A stretch of DNA of 64,000 nt, from positions 930,001 through 994,000 of the forward strand of contig NZ_RBAK01000001.1 in NCBI RefSeq assembly GCF_003626595.1, in the 5' to 3' direction. The position numbers and the translations under genes were made by a program. Of this stretch, positions 8,493 to 17,261 are shown piece by piece. A model generated the notes under the pieces. That model saw only the letters and a program-made list of their open reading frames with translations. It searched no databases and was not told the origin of the DNA. This stretch comes from Micromonospora endolithica. Its GTDB lineage: Bacteria; Actinomycetota; Actinomycetes; Mycobacteriales; Micromonosporaceae. Within the stretch, counting starts at the first letter, position 1, and each line of letters begins with the position of its first letter.

Positions 8493-8801
8493 GTGGGTAC
8501 GGACGAGTTCTCGGTGCGCGGCGGCATCCGTGTCGTCCCCAAGCTCGGGGGCGGTGTTCGCGCCGAAGCGGGCTGGCCGATGGCGAGGCTGCGGGCCGAC
8601 CGGCAGTCCATCAGGCTCCGGGAGTTGTGGGCCGGGACTCTGGTGATCAGCGCCGACAACCTGATCGCGATCCGGCTCAGGCGGAGCACCGGGTTGGAGT
8701 TCGAGGTCACCGACTACGACGAGTTGTGGATCTTCCGATCACTCAGTGTCGACCGTGTGATCGGCCGCCTCGCGGCGCTCGGGTGGTATGCGGAACTGTG
8801 A
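8493..8801 (+). CDS. Hypothetical protein (102 aa)
   Basis: This small soluble protein has mixed alpha/beta character (IRLRELWAGTLVISADNLIAI, FEVTDYDELWIFRSLSVD, IGRLAALGWYAEL). The sequence resembles no family I can name. The GTG at 8493 has GGAGGTCGG about 7 nt upstream. The GntR gene ends 108 bp before it. Confidence 0.5.
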   Translation: MGTDEFSVRGGIRVVPKLGGGVRAEAGWPMARLRADRQSIRLRELWAGTLVISADNLIAIRLRRSTGLEFEVTDYDELWIFRSLSVDRVIGRLAALGWYAEL

Positions 8802-8911
8802 GCGGCTCGAAGGTGACAGCGCAAACCGGCAGGTCACTTGGAGTGCGCCTCGGGGTGCGCCGTCATCGTCCGGACGGTGATATCGATGAGCTTGCGGGTA
8901 GCCTGCTGCGC

Positions 8912-9433
8912 ATGAGGTGGGTTCGGCGGCTTGCGCTGGCCGGGATCGTCTGGTGTGCCGGCTTACTGGCAACATTGACGCCGCTGGAAGGAATCCCGCT
9001 GCCCACGCCCATCGCATTGTCGGGAGTGCTGCTGGCGCTGCCGATCTTCGCCATCACGACCTTCGCGATCAGACGTACAGAGATCAGGGAGACCGGCAGG
9101 GCGCGCCGCTCGCTGTACTGGGTGTGGCGTCTGTTGCGCGACACGATGCCAGGGTGGTTGCTCATCGCGAGCTGGCTGCTGTTTGCCGGCTTCTTGGTGG
9201 TCGGAGGGGACCCCGGCCCGCCTGTGCAGGAGTTGGGCGCCGAAACGTACGCGGCGCAGATCGATGGCCGGTGGACGGCTATCAGCAAGTCTGAGTACCT
9301 GCCCATGAAGGCGCAGAACCAGCGGATACACCTCTCGGTACCGGGCGGCTTCTGCGTGTTCACTGCCGTCCTGTCCACCGCGCTGCTTCGCCGAGAAGCC
9401 CAGCAGCGCGAAGCGGTCCGTTCGGACTCGTAG
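8912..9433 (+). CDS. Hypothetical membrane protein with three TM segments
   Basis: This 173-residue protein starts MRWVRRLALAG. Hydrophobic segments lie near residues 8-25, 35-53 (IALSGVLLALPIFAITTFAI) and 78-97 ([19 protein letters not shown]). An extracellular-looking loop (AAQIDGRWTAISKSEYLPM) precedes a last hydrophobic stretch (FCVFTAVLSTALL) and a charged tail. The function is unknown. The ATG at 8912 is chosen because the longer in-frame extension upstream is low-complexity and overlaps the previous gene. Confidence 0.5.
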   Translation: MRWVRRLALAGIVWCAGLLATLTPLEGIPLPTPIALSGVLLALPIFAITTFAIRRTEIRETGRARRSLYWVWRLLRDTMPGWLLIASWLLFAGFLVVGGDPGPPVQELGAETYAAQIDGRWTAISKSEYLPMKAQNQRIHLSVPGGFCVFTAVLSTALLRREAQQREAVRSDS

Positions 9434-9526
9434 GTTGGCCTGAGCGAGCGTCACGCATTCGGAAGAAGCTCAGCGCCGGCCATTGGCCAGGGACAGAGAG
9501 CTGGCGGGTGACGGACGCGAGCCGCC

Positions 9527-10080
9527 CTAGCCGACGTCAGGCTTCGGGTGATACACGGCGATCCAGTCCCTCAGGCGCTTCATCACGAGGGGATGCACAT
9601 CGACCAGGAGTTCGATCCGCTCGGCGACCACGTCCGGTCTCACCAGACCCGCCCGAAGCAACGCGTCGGCGAACATCGTGTCCTTTTCCCTGCCGGCCAC
9701 CAACTTGGACACCACGCAGTCGTGCGGGTCGAGCGCATAGCCGCGTCCCGGCTGGGTGTTGTCGGACTCCACCAGCACCAACCGATCGCGCCAGCCGCCG
9801 GGCAACACCGCAGTCGACACACTCACGCCCTGGGCGTAGTAGCCGTACGTCTCGTGGAACGGCGAGAATTCGCCGAGGAACGCGCCAATCTAATCGACCT
9901 TCTGATCGTCCGGATCGTCAAAGAAGGCCACATCCACCTCGATTGAGGCAGTGGCTTCCAATGGAAGATCACTTTGCGGGATCTTCCCCAGCACCGACTG
10001 GCTGCCGATGATGAGGGCGTTCCGGTCTTCGACAATCCGACCCGTCGACCTCAAGACATGCTCAGTTCGGCGCGCTTCAT
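9527..10080 (-). pseudogene. Broken DUF6036-type nucleotidyltransferase gene
   Basis: Reading backwards from the ATG at 10080 gives MKRAEL and then a stop within 10 codons. Shifting frame near 10063 restores a continuous homologous sequence: HVLRSTGRIVEDRNALIIGS, then the acidic EVDVAFFDD pair expected at a nucleotidyltransferase active site, then IGAFLGEFSPFHETYGYYAQ. An in-frame TAG at 9890-9892 interrupts it again. The C-terminal third (VSTAVLPGGWRDRLV to VYHPKPDV) is intact. So there are one frameshift and one nonsense mutation in an otherwise recognisable gene. Its start overlaps the stop of the HTH gene (ATGA), the usual arrangement for HTH-DUF6036 pairs. Confidence 0.75.
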
Positions 10081-10583
10081 GCCGCCCGGTCCCAGCCGCT
10101 GCGCTTGAAGGACTCCAGAACCTTCCGACGCTGCGGCTGCGAGAGCACGCCAGCGAAGGGCGAATTCTGTCGTAGCTCGACCGCCTCCGGACCTTCCGAG
10201 GTCAGCGCCCGAAGGACGGACCCCACCCCTTCGTCGATCTTGTCCTGCCAGCGCCTCAGCCAGACCTCGGCCATGGTCCCCCGATGCTGCCGGAGCAGCC
10301 GATCAAGATTCTCCCGTGCCCTGGCCAGTACCTCGTCCGGATCGACGACCAGGCTGCCCGCCACGGCTTGGTGCAGCCACAGTGACTTGAGCTGATCACG
10401 GGTCAACGCCTGCTTGGGGCGCAACAACGCCTCGACGTGCTCTCGCCTCACCTTGCGGTGCGCACCCACCCGCACGAACGGCAGATCCCCACGCTCGCAC
10501 AGGTTCACCACCTGCTGACGCGAAGAACCCAGCAGCTTGGCCGCCTGACCGGTGGTCAGGAGTTCCCCACTCACGGTCGCCAT
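10077..10583 (-). CDS. Excisionase-type helix-turn-helix protein, partner of the broken nucleotidyltransferase
   Basis: This 168-residue protein has an N-terminal HTH_17/MerR-like DNA-binding domain (GQAAKLLGSSRQQVVNLCER, then GDLPFVRVGAHRKVRREHVEAL). It is followed by a helical C-terminal region containing VDPDEVLARARENLDRLLRQH and ending FKRSGWDRAA. In actinobacteria such genes are commonly coupled to DUF6036 nucleotidyltransferases, which suggests a toxin-antitoxin-like or regulatory pair. The ATG at 10583 fits the domain boundary; in-frame starts at 10595 and 10646 only lengthen a non-conserved leader. Here the partner is a pseudogene, so this gene is probably a relic with an intact reading frame. 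Confidence 0.75.
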   Translation of the reverse strand: MATVSGELLTTGQAAKLLGSSRQQVVNLCERGDLPFVRVGAHRKVRREHVEALLRPKQALTRDQLKSLWLHQAVAGSLVVDPDEVLARARENLDRLLRQHRGTMAEVWLRRWQDKIDEGVGSVLRALTSEGPEAVELRQNSPFAGVLSQPQRRKVLESFKRSGWDRAA

Positions 10584-10727
10584 ATTTGCCAGCATGTGCC
10601 GTAACCGCCAAAAACGCAACTCGACGGCGGCGTCTGTGCTGCTCAAGCCGCATCACCCGAGAGGAACAGACCATCAAGCGCGTTGCGGGAACGAGCACAG
10701 CGGCTGGATCCAGGCTCAGAGCTGGTG

Positions 10728-11158
<431 letters not shown>

Positions 11159-11163
11159 CCCCC

Positions 11164-11169
11164 ATCCTA
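11164..11169 (-). promoter_or_regulatory. Candidate -10 box of rnpB
   Basis: TAGGAT on the minus strand lies about 7 nt before the predicted RNase P RNA 5' end. It overlaps the TAG stop codon of the upstream antitoxin-like gene. No strong -35 box can be assigned. Confidence 0.45.
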
Positions 11170-11508
11170 ACGACGCCGGTGCCGCCGATATTGCCGCCCC
11201 GGGCCGCCGTCAGGTGACCCGCGTCGGCACGACGCCAGAGCCCGCGCGGGCGGCGCCTCCGGAGCCGCACACGCCTCCATCGCGGTCCAGGTGTCCGCTG
11301 CCAACGCGGGATCGGACTCTGCCAGCTCGGGTGCGAGGTGCTGCTGGACGTACTCCTCGGCTCGGCGGGCCCGCTCACGGAGTTCGTCAACGGTCGGGGT
11401 CGCACCGGCGAGTTCCGCGACCAACTCCCGCATCATCAGCCCGCGCTCCCGAGCCAGCACCGCCAACCGACCGCGTACCAGGCCACCAGCCTTGATCGTC
11501 GTACCCAT
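11167..11508 (-). CDS. Orphan VapB-type antitoxin-like protein
   Basis: This 113-residue protein begins MGTTIKAGGLVRGRLAVLA, a short strand-helix DNA-binding start seen in actinobacterial VapB-like antitoxins. It continues with MRELVAELAGATPTVDELRERA and AEEYVQQHLAPEL. After the DTWTAMEA segment, where relatives normally end, the frame runs on as a low-complexity Arg/Pro-rich tail to 11167. No PIN-domain toxin gene follows; rnpB lies immediately downstream. This looks like an orphan or decayed antitoxin whose original 3' end and partner were lost. Confidence 0.55.
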   Translation of the reverse strand: MGTTIKAGGLVRGRLAVLARERGLMMRELVAELAGATPTVDELRERARRAEEYVQQHLAPELAESDPALAADTWTAMEACAAPEAPPARALASCRRGSPDGGPGRQYRRHRRR

Positions 11509-11664
11509 CCAGATACTCCCGAAGGCCCCATCCAGGGACGCCCGCCATCCTCACTTCCATCGATCATGGAGTTAGCAGACGAGATGATCTCCAATCCACC
11601 CGTCAATCCCATGATCACGGGGAGCGCGCACGGGGCGGGCGGGAGCGGGGGGCGGAAAAGGGCG

Positions 11665-12285
11665 GTGATCGTCCGCGGCCTCCGGGCGTACCCCGCGCTG
11701 GTGTTGACGCCGTCGCTTCCGCTGCGTACCGAACGGTTGGATCTTCGTCCTTTCACCGCCTCGGACCTGGCGGCGCTCCACGCCTACTTCTCCCTGCCGG
11801 AGCTGCACCGTTACGTCGAGATCGGTGGGCCGCCGGCCGACCTGGACGTCACCCGCGCCGTGCTGGAGCGGCGGCGCAGGCGTACCGCGCTGGCGGAGGT
11901 CGGGGACGTGGTCCAGCTCGCGGTCGTGCTGCGGGAGACCGGCCAGCTCGTCGGTGACGTGGTGCTTATCTGGCGGAGCGCCGAGCACCGGCAGGGTGAG
12001 GTCGGCTACGTGCTGCACCCCGACCACCAGGGGCACGGGTACGTCGGTGAGGCCGCCGCCGCGATGTTGGCCCTCGGATTCGACACGTTCGACCTGCACC
12101 GGATCGTCGGGCGGATCGACGCCCGCAACACCGCGTCGGCCCGGGTGCTGGAACGGCTGGGCATGCGGCGCGAGGCACACCTGCGGGAGAACGAGATGAT
12201 CCGGGGCGAGTGGACCGACGAGGTGGTCTACGCGATGCTGGCCCGGGAGTGGCACGCGGCGACCGGGGCGACCCGGCCGGACTGA
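11665..12285 (+). CDS. GNAT-family N-acetyltransferase (RimJ/RimL type)
   Basis: This ~206-residue protein is a GNAT acyltransferase. It has the first strand LRTERLDLRPFTASDLAALH and the acetyl-CoA loop in GYVLHPDHQGHGYVGEAAAA. It also has HRIVGRIDARNTASARVLERLGM, typical of the RimJ/RimL group that acetylates protein N-termini or small molecules. The GTG at 11665 has a GGAAAAGGG stretch upstream; GTG 11701 and several upstream starts remain possible, so the start is uncertain. The TauE gene begins 22 nt after its stop, which suggests co-transcription. Confidence 0.85.
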   Translation: MIVRGLRAYPALVLTPSLPLRTERLDLRPFTASDLAALHAYFSLPELHRYVEIGGPPADLDVTRAVLERRRRRTALAEVGDVVQLAVVLRETGQLVGDVVLIWRSAEHRQGEVGYVLHPDHQGHGYVGEAAAAMLALGFDTFDLHRIVGRIDARNTASARVLERLGMRREAHLRENEMIRGEWTDEVVYAMLAREWHAATGATRPD

Positions 12286-12307
12286 GGTCGTACTAGCCTC
12301 GCAGATC

Positions 12308-13069
12308 ATGGACCTCTCCGACGCCGCGCTGCTGCTCGTCGCCGGGCTCTCCGCGGGCACGGTCAACGCGGTCGCCGGCGGGGGTTCGCTCATCACGTTC
12401 CCGGCGATGATCGCCGTGGGCCTGCCCCCGGTGCCGGCCAACGTGAGCAATTCGGTCGCGGTCTTCCCCGGGTACGTGGCCAGCGTCGCGGGCAGCCGCC
12501 AGGACCTGCCGCGCCGACGGGCGGTGGCCACGCTGCTGCCGGCCACCGTCATCGGTACGGTCGGCGGGGCGTTGCTGCTGCTGAACACCCCGGCGCGGGC
12601 GTTCGAGCTGGTCGTACCCTTCCTGGTGCTCGGCGCGACCGCGGTGCTGGCCTTCCAGGATCCGCTGCGCCGGCTGGTCGGGCATCCGCGCGACCTGGCG
12701 CCGCGCCGCCGTACCGTCACCGTGCAGGCCATGGTCGCGGTCGCCGCGGTGTACGGCGGCTATTTCGGCGCGGCCCTCGGGGTGATGCTGGTCGCCGGCC
12801 TGGCCCTGGTCCTCGACGCGACCCTGACCCGGGTGACCGCGATCAAGAACCTGCTCTCCGCGGTGGTGGGTCTCACCACGCTGGTGGTCTTCGCACTGGC
12901 CGGCCCGGTCAACTGGGCGGCGGTCGCGGTGGTCGCGCCGGCCACCCTGGTCGGCGGGTACGCGGGCGCCCGGCTGGTCCGCCGGCTCCCGCCGGTGATC
13001 CTGAAGACCCTGATCGTCGCGTTCGGCACGGTCATCGGCCTGTACCTGCTCTGGCGCGCCCTCCGCTGA
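12308..13069 (+). CDS. TauE/SafE-family sulfite/anion permease
   Basis: This 253-residue membrane protein has about eight hydrophobic segments in two repeats. The first repeat begins with GTVNAVAGGGSLITFPAM, the GGGS signature of TauE/SafE (DUF81) transporters. The second has YGGYFGAALGVMLVAGLALV. The family exports organosulfur or other anionic compounds such as sulfite, sulfoacetate or taurine-derived products; the substrate here is unknown. The ATG at 12308 starts right before TM1. It is probably co-transcribed with the acetyltransferase gene and ends in front of a palindromic repeat. Confidence 0.88.
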   Translation: MDLSDAALLLVAGLSAGTVNAVAGGGSLITFPAMIAVGLPPVPANVSNSVAVFPGYVASVAGSRQDLPRRRAVATLLPATVIGTVGGALLLLNTPARAFELVVPFLVLGATAVLAFQDPLRRLVGHPRDLAPRRRTVTVQAMVAVAAVYGGYFGAALGVMLVAGLALVLDATLTRVTAIKNLLSAVVGLTTLVVFALAGPVNWAAVAVVAPATLVGGYAGARLVRRLPPVILKTLIVAFGTVIGLYLLWRALR

Positions 13070-13094
13070 CCCGCTCGCCGCCGCTCCGCGTCGA

Positions 13095-13152
13095 GTGTGA
13101 GGAAGGGGCCCTTGTACAACGCCAGGCGTTAACAAGGGCCCCTTCCTCACAC
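13095..13152. repeat. Dispersed GGGCCC palindrome, copy A
   Basis: Two perfect 21-bp arms (13095-13115 and 13132-13152), each with GGAAGGGGCCCTT or its complement, flank a 16-nt loop containing CCAGGCGTT. The palindrome sits between the convergent TauE and symporter genes, within 26 bp of both stop codons, and would make a strong hairpin in RNA from either side. It belongs to the same family as the copies at 15215, 21212, 49962 and 63885. Confidence 0.9.
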
Positions 13153-13169
13153 CCTTCCTCACACACCTC

Positions 13170-14819
13170 TCAGGCGACGGGTTCGGGGGCGGCGTCGGCG
13201 TCCCGGGTGCGGCCGGGGGTGACCCGCGGGTCGCCCTCGTCGGCGAAGTAGTCGTCCGGCGTGGTGCCGTCGCCGTCGTCGTGCACCTTCGCCGCCCGCA
13301 GCATCAGCGTGAGCAACACCGCGACGGCGAGGTTCACCAGCACCGCGATAATGCCCACGTAGATCGTCTTCGGGGTGTCGAAGCCGAACTTCTCCAGCGG
13401 GAACGCCGACCCGCCGAAGTGCTTCCGGGTCGGGCTGGACACCTGGTAGAGCATCCACATGCCCAGCCCCATGCCGGCCGCCCAGCCGGCGATCAGCGCG
13501 CCCTTGTGGAACCAGCGGGTGTAGAGGCCGAGTGCCACCGCCGGCAGCGTCTGGAGGATGATCACGCCGCCGATGAGCTGGAGGTCGATGGAGAACTGCG
13601 GGTCGAGGAAGACGATGCAGGCCACCGCGCCGAGCTTGACCACCAGCGAGGTGATCTTCGAGACGTTGGCCTCCTGGGCCGCCGTGGCGTCCCGCCGCAG
13701 GTACTCCTTGTAGATGTTGCGGGTGAACAGGTTCGCCGCCGCGATCGACATGATCGCCGCCGGCACCAGCGCGCCGATGCCGATCGCCGCGTACGCGACC
13801 CCGGCGAACCAGTCGGGGAACTGCTGGTCGAACAGGACCGGCACGACGGTGTTGCTGTCCACGCTGCCCGGCGAGTTGCCCGGCAGCGGCGTCACCCCCG
13901 CCGCGATGGCCATGAAGCCGAGCAGCGCGATCAACCCCAACAGCAGGCTGTACGCGGGCAGCGCCGACATGTTCCGCTTGATCACGTCACGGTTCCGGCT
14001 GGCCAGTACGCCGGTGATGCTGTGCGGGTAGAGGAACAGCGCCAACGCCGAGCCGAACGCCAGGGTGATGTACTGGAGCTGGTTGTTGGCGTTGAGGGTG
14101 ATGCCGTCGTTCGGATTCGGCGACGCCTGGAACTTCGCGTCGGCGGCGTCGAAGATCGCGCCCCAACCGCCGAGCTTCTGCGGCAGCCACAGCACCGCCA
14201 CCAGGATCACGATGTAGATCAGCGTGTCCTTGACGAAGGCGATGAGCGCCGGCGCCCGCAGCCCGGACTGGTAGGTGTACGCGGCCAGGATGGCGAACGC
14301 CACGATGATCGGCAGGTGCCGGGCCAGGGCGCTCTCCCCGGTCACTCCCATGGTCTTGAGCACCGCCTCGATGCCGACCAGTTGCAGCGCGATGTACGGC
14401 ATCGTGGCCACGATGCCGGTGATGGCGATCAGCAGCGCCAGCACCGGCGAGTCGAACCGGTTGCGGACGAAGTCCGCCGGGGTGACGAAGCCGTGCCGGT
14501 GCGAGACCGACCAGAGCCGGCACAGCACCAGGAAGACCAGCGGGTAGATGACGATCGTGTAGGGCACCGCGAAGAACCCGGCCGCGCCGGCGCCGAACAT
14601 CAGCGCCGGCACCGCGACGAAGGTGTACGCGGTGTAGAGGTCACCGCCGACCAGGAACCAGGTGATCCAGCCGCCGAAGTTCCGGCCGCCCAGCCCCCAC
14701 TCGTCGAGGTGGGCCATGTCCTTCGGGGCGCGCCAGCGGGCCGCCACGAAGCCCATGCCGCTGACCAGGAGGAACAGCAGGGTGAAGACGATGATCTCGG
14801 TGAGGTGGTCCCGCCACAT
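13170..14819 (-). CDS. Sodium:solute symporter, MctC/monocarboxylate type
   Basis: This 549-residue integral membrane protein has about 13 hydrophobic segments of the SSS/LeuT fold. It starts FTLLFLLVSGMGFVAARW with EWGLGGRNFGGWITWFLVGG in the first cytoplasmic region and carries the Na+-site segment YPHSITGVLASRN. Relatives paired with a DUF3311 protein, such as corynebacterial MctC and rhizobial MctP, import acetate, pyruvate, lactate and propionate. The same pairing here, with the small gene 6 nt upstream, supports a monocarboxylate role by analogy. The C-terminal tail is acidic and Pro/Asp-rich. The ATG at 14819 follows the DUF3311 stop closely. Confidence 0.9.
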   Translation of the reverse strand: MWRDHLTEIIVFTLLFLLVSGMGFVAARWRAPKDMAHLDEWGLGGRNFGGWITWFLVGGDLYTAYTFVAVPALMFGAGAAGFFAVPYTIVIYPLVFLVLCRLWSVSHRHGFVTPADFVRNRFDSPVLALLIAITGIVATMPYIALQLVGIEAVLKTMGVTGESALARHLPIIVAFAILAAYTYQSGLRAPALIAFVKDTLIYIVILVAVLWLPQKLGGWGAIFDAADAKFQASPNPNDGITLNANNQLQYITLAFGSALALFLYPHSITGVLASRNRDVIKRNMSALPAYSLLLGLIALLGFMAIAAGVTPLPGNSPGSVDSNTVVPVLFDQQFPDWFAGVAYAAIGIGALVPAAIMSIAAANLFTRNIYKEYLRRDATAAQEANVSKITSLVVKLGAVACIVFLDPQFSIDLQLIGGVIILQTLPAVALGLYTRWFHKGALIAGWAAGMGLGMWMLYQVSSPTRKHFGGSAFPLEKFGFDTPKTIYVGIIAVLVNLAVAVLLTLMLRAAKVHDDGDGTTPDDYFADEGDPRVTPGRTRDADAAPEPVA

Positions 14820-14825
14820 GAGCGA

Positions 14826-15077
14826 TCAACCCCGCTTCTTGGTCATCTGGTACACCAGCGTGGTGGTCGCCACCCCGAGCAGGATGTAGGTCAGCTGGAG
14901 CCAGTAGAAGCGGGGGAAGCCGAACACCCGGGGCGAGTCGCCGTTGAAGAACAGCGGGATCAGCGGCACCACGATGGGGATGAGGAGCAGCCAGTTCCAG
15001 GGGCTCTTGTCCTTCGCCCGGGACGACGCCGTCAGGCGGGTCTCCGGATCGGGCGCGTCCGGTTCGGATAGGGCCAT
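14826..15077 (-). CDS. DUF3311 small membrane subunit of the symporter
   Basis: This 83-residue protein has two transmembrane helices (WNWLLLIPIVVPLIPLFF and FYWLQLTYILLGVATTTLVY) and an FNGDSPRVFGFP loop, the DUF3311 layout. It always accompanies a sodium:solute symporter of the monocarboxylate type and is presumably an accessory subunit. The ATG at 15077 has GGAGG 8 nt upstream. It leads the two-gene transcript. Confidence 0.9.
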   Translation of the reverse strand: MALSEPDAPDPETRLTASSRAKDKSPWNWLLLIPIVVPLIPLFFNGDSPRVFGFPRFYWLQLTYILLGVATTTLVYQMTKKRG

Positions 15078-15214
15078 GCGACACACCTCCGCGTTGTCGG
15101 ATCGACCTGTGCCGGCCCGGAGGTTACGACTCGGTGAGGCAGGTCACATCCGAACGACGGACGCCGATGCGCCGAACGGCCGCCCGGCTGCGCCGAACGG
15201 CCGCCCCGGACCGT

Positions 15215-15278
15215 TAGGAAGGGCCCCTTTTACTACACCAGGCGTTAACAGGGGGCCCTTCCTTACACGGGCCCTTCC
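15215..15278. repeat. Dispersed GGGCCC palindrome, copy B, with an extra half unit
   Basis: This copy has imperfect arms AGGAAGGGCCCC and GGGGGCCCTTCCT around the CACCAGGCGTTAAC loop. A third GGGCCCTTCCTTAC half-copy abuts the stop codon of the RNase H gene at 15279. On the minus strand it lies directly downstream of the RNase H/zinc-ribbon/Nif3 operon. Confidence 0.85.
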
Positions 15279-16520
15279 TTACGGCAGGTGGGCGGTGTCG
15301 TTGACCGAGCGGACCGCGATGCCGCCGTCGGGCCACATGTCCAGCACCGAGATGCCGGCCGCGTCGAGGAAGAGCCGGTGCAGGAACGCGTCGTCGGCCG
15401 CGAGCGCGTCGCGCAGCACCAGCTTGATCGGCGAGACGTGCGAGACCACCACCACGGTCTCTCCCCGGTACGCGTCGAGCAGCCCGGCGACCGCCCGGCG
15501 GCACCGCTCGGCGACCTCGGTGAACGACTCGCCGTCCGGCGGGGCGACCCGGGTGGAGGCGAGCCAGGCGTCCATCTCCCCCGCCCAGCGCTCCCGTACC
15601 TCGGCGAACGTGCGCCCCTCCCAGGCGCCGAAGTCGCACTCGATCAGGTCGTCCTCGCGGCGTACCGGAATCCCACCGAGCGCCCCCGCGATCGCCTCCG
15701 CGGTGGTCGTACACCGGGACAACGGGGAACTGACCACGGCCGCGACGGACGGTGCGAGCGCGGCCACCCGCGCGGCGGTGGCCTGGATCTGGGCCCGGCC
15801 GCGCGCGGAGAGCGGGACGTCGCCGCGGCCGGAGTAGCGGCGCTGCTCGGTGTACTCGGTCTCGCCGTGCCGGACCAGGATCAGCCGGGTGGCGGTGAAG
15901 GTGGGGCGGGGCTCCCAGGAGGCCGGCGCGGTGGCCGGGTCGGTCCCGGTGGTACGGGCGATGGCCGCCCGGGTGGCCGACTCGGCCCCGGCGGCCGTCG
16001 CCCGGGCCGCCGCCTCGCGGGCCGCGGCGCGGGCCGGCGAGTCCGCCGCGGCCACCTGCCGCGCGGGCTCGGCGGCCGGGGTGGCCGCCGGTCGGACCGG
16101 AGCGCCCCCGGCGGCGGCGTCCATCGCCGCGTTGGCGAGCGCGTCGGCGTGCCGGTTGCGTTCCCGGGGGATCCAGCTGAACCGGACCGCGGCGAAGCGG
16201 GCGACCAGCCCGGCCGCCTGCGCGGCGAGCGGTCGCAGGCCGGGGTGCTTGATCTGCCAGCGGCCGCACATCTGCTCGACCACCAGCTTGGAGTCCATCC
16301 GGGCCTCCACCTCGACGGCGCCCAGCTCGGCGGCGGCCTCCAGGCCGGCGATCAGTCCCCGGTACTCGGCCACGTTGTTGGTGGCCCGGCCGATCGACTC
16401 GGAGCGCTCGGCCAGCACCTCGCCGGTGTCCGGGTCCTTGACGACCGCACCGAAGCCGGCCGGCCCCGGGTTGCCCCGGCTCCCGCCGTCGGCCTCGACG
16501 ACGACCACGCGCGGCGCCAT
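15279..16520 (-). CDS. Bifunctional RNase H / acid phosphatase (histidine phosphatase)
   Basis: This 413-residue protein has an N-terminal RNase HI-like domain (EADGGSRGNPGPAGFGAVV at residues ~8-26; catalytic Asp in DGGS; RNHADALAN near residue 125). A ~65-residue Ala/Pro-rich linker follows, then a phosphoglycerate-mutase-like domain (LILVRHGETEYTEQRRYSGR from residue ~183, with the RHGE phosphohistidine loop, and VVVSHVSPIK near the end). The order matches actinobacterial Rv2228c-type proteins, which degrade RNA in RNA:DNA hybrids and have phosphatase activity linked to cobalamin (CobC-like) chemistry. It is the last gene of a three-gene operon; its start is 4 nt from the zinc-ribbon gene stop. 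Confidence 0.93.
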   Translation of the reverse strand: MAPRVVVVEADGGSRGNPGPAGFGAVVKDPDTGEVLAERSESIGRATNNVAEYRGLIAGLEAAAELGAVEVEARMDSKLVVEQMCGRWQIKHPGLRPLAAQAAGLVARFAAVRFSWIPRERNRHADALANAAMDAAAGGAPVRPAATPAAEPARQVAAADSPARAAAREAAARATAAGAESATRAAIARTTGTDPATAPASWEPRPTFTATRLILVRHGETEYTEQRRYSGRGDVPLSARGRAQIQATAARVAALAPSVAAVVSSPLSRCTTTAEAIAGALGGIPVRREDDLIECDFGAWEGRTFAEVRERWAGEMDAWLASTRVAPPDGESFTEVAERCRRAVAGLLDAYRGETVVVVSHVSPIKLVLRDALAADDAFLHRLFLDAAGISVLDMWPDGGIAVRSVNDTAHLP

Positions 16521-16523
16521 CGG

Positions 16524-17261
16524 TTACAGACCGGACTCGTTGGTGCGGACCATGATCCGCCGGCACTCCTCGCAGCGGACCACGTCGTCCGGGTCCGCCT
16601 TGCGGATCCGGGCCAGGTCCGCGCCGTAGAGTTCCAGCCGGCAACCGCCGCAGCGGCCACCGGTGAGCAGGGCCGCGCCGAGGCCGCTGTCGGTGCGGAT
16701 CCGGTCGTAGAGGGTGACCAGGTCGTCCGGGAGGTCGGCGGCGAGCGGCCCCCGGGCGCCCCGCTTGAACTCCTCGTCCCGGGCGATCTCGGCCAGGCTG
16801 TCGTCGCGGCGCTGCTCGACCGCGGCGCGCTTCTCCCGGGCGGCGGCGATCCGCTGCTCCACCCCGTCGAGCACCGACTGGGCGGTCTCCCGCTGCTCCA
16901 TCAGCTCCAGCTCGGCGTCCTCCAGGTCGCTCTGGCGGCGGTTGAGCGACACCAGTTCGTGCTGGAGCGCCTCCAGCTCGCGGGCCGGGCCGGTGCCGGC
17001 GGCCAACCGGGCCTCGTCCTTGTTCTTGCGGGCCCGGACCTGGTCGACGTCCTTCTCCAACCGGGCGATGTCCCGGTCCAGGTCGTCGACGGCGACCTGG
17101 GCGCGGACCCGCTCGTCCTCCAGCGCCGACAGCTCCCGGGCGAGGGCTTCCAGCTCGGCCCGCTCAGGCAGCGAGCGCCGGCGGTGGGCGAGCTGGGCGA
17201 GGGCGGTGTCGATCGCCGCCAGGTCGAGCAGGCGACGCTGGACCTTCGGGTCAGCCTTCAC
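16524..17261 (-). CDS. C4 zinc-ribbon coiled-coil protein (CT398/DUF164 type)
   Basis: This 245-residue protein has a long coiled coil (residues ~15-175, heptad-rich, e.g. LDRDIARLEKDVDQVRARKN) and a C-terminal zinc ribbon made of GGRCGGCRLELYG and VRCEECRRIM (two CxxC pairs). It is predicted to bind nucleic acid or act as a scaffold. It is conserved next to Nif3 and RNase H genes in actinobacteria. The GTG at 17261 overlaps the Nif3 stop (GTGA), which fixes the start; the longer open frame upstream is the Nif3 gene in another frame. Confidence 0.9.
   Translation of the reverse strand: MKADPKVQRRLLDLAAIDTALAQLAHRRRSLPERAELEALARELSALEDERVRAQVAVDDLDRDIARLEKDVDQVRARKNKDEARLAAGTGPARELEALQHELVSLNRRQSDLEDAELELMEQRETAQSVLDGVEQRIAAAREKRAAVEQRRDDSLAEIARDEEFKRGARGPLAADLPDDLVTLYDRIRTDSGLGAALLTGGRCGGCRLELYGADLARIRKADPDDVVRCEECRRIMVRTNESGL

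Noticed and set aside
8429..8911. Extension of the membrane protein gene upstream to 8429
   Set aside because: The upstream codons overlap the 102-aa gene, have no conserved or hydrophobic pattern, and a plausible ATG lies at 8912.
13281..15071. Long plus-strand open frame opposite the symporter gene (about 596 codons)
   Set aside because: It is rich in Arg, Gln, His and Asp with no fold, and the minus-strand frame encodes a clear sodium:solute symporter with TM helices; it is a GC-bias shadow.
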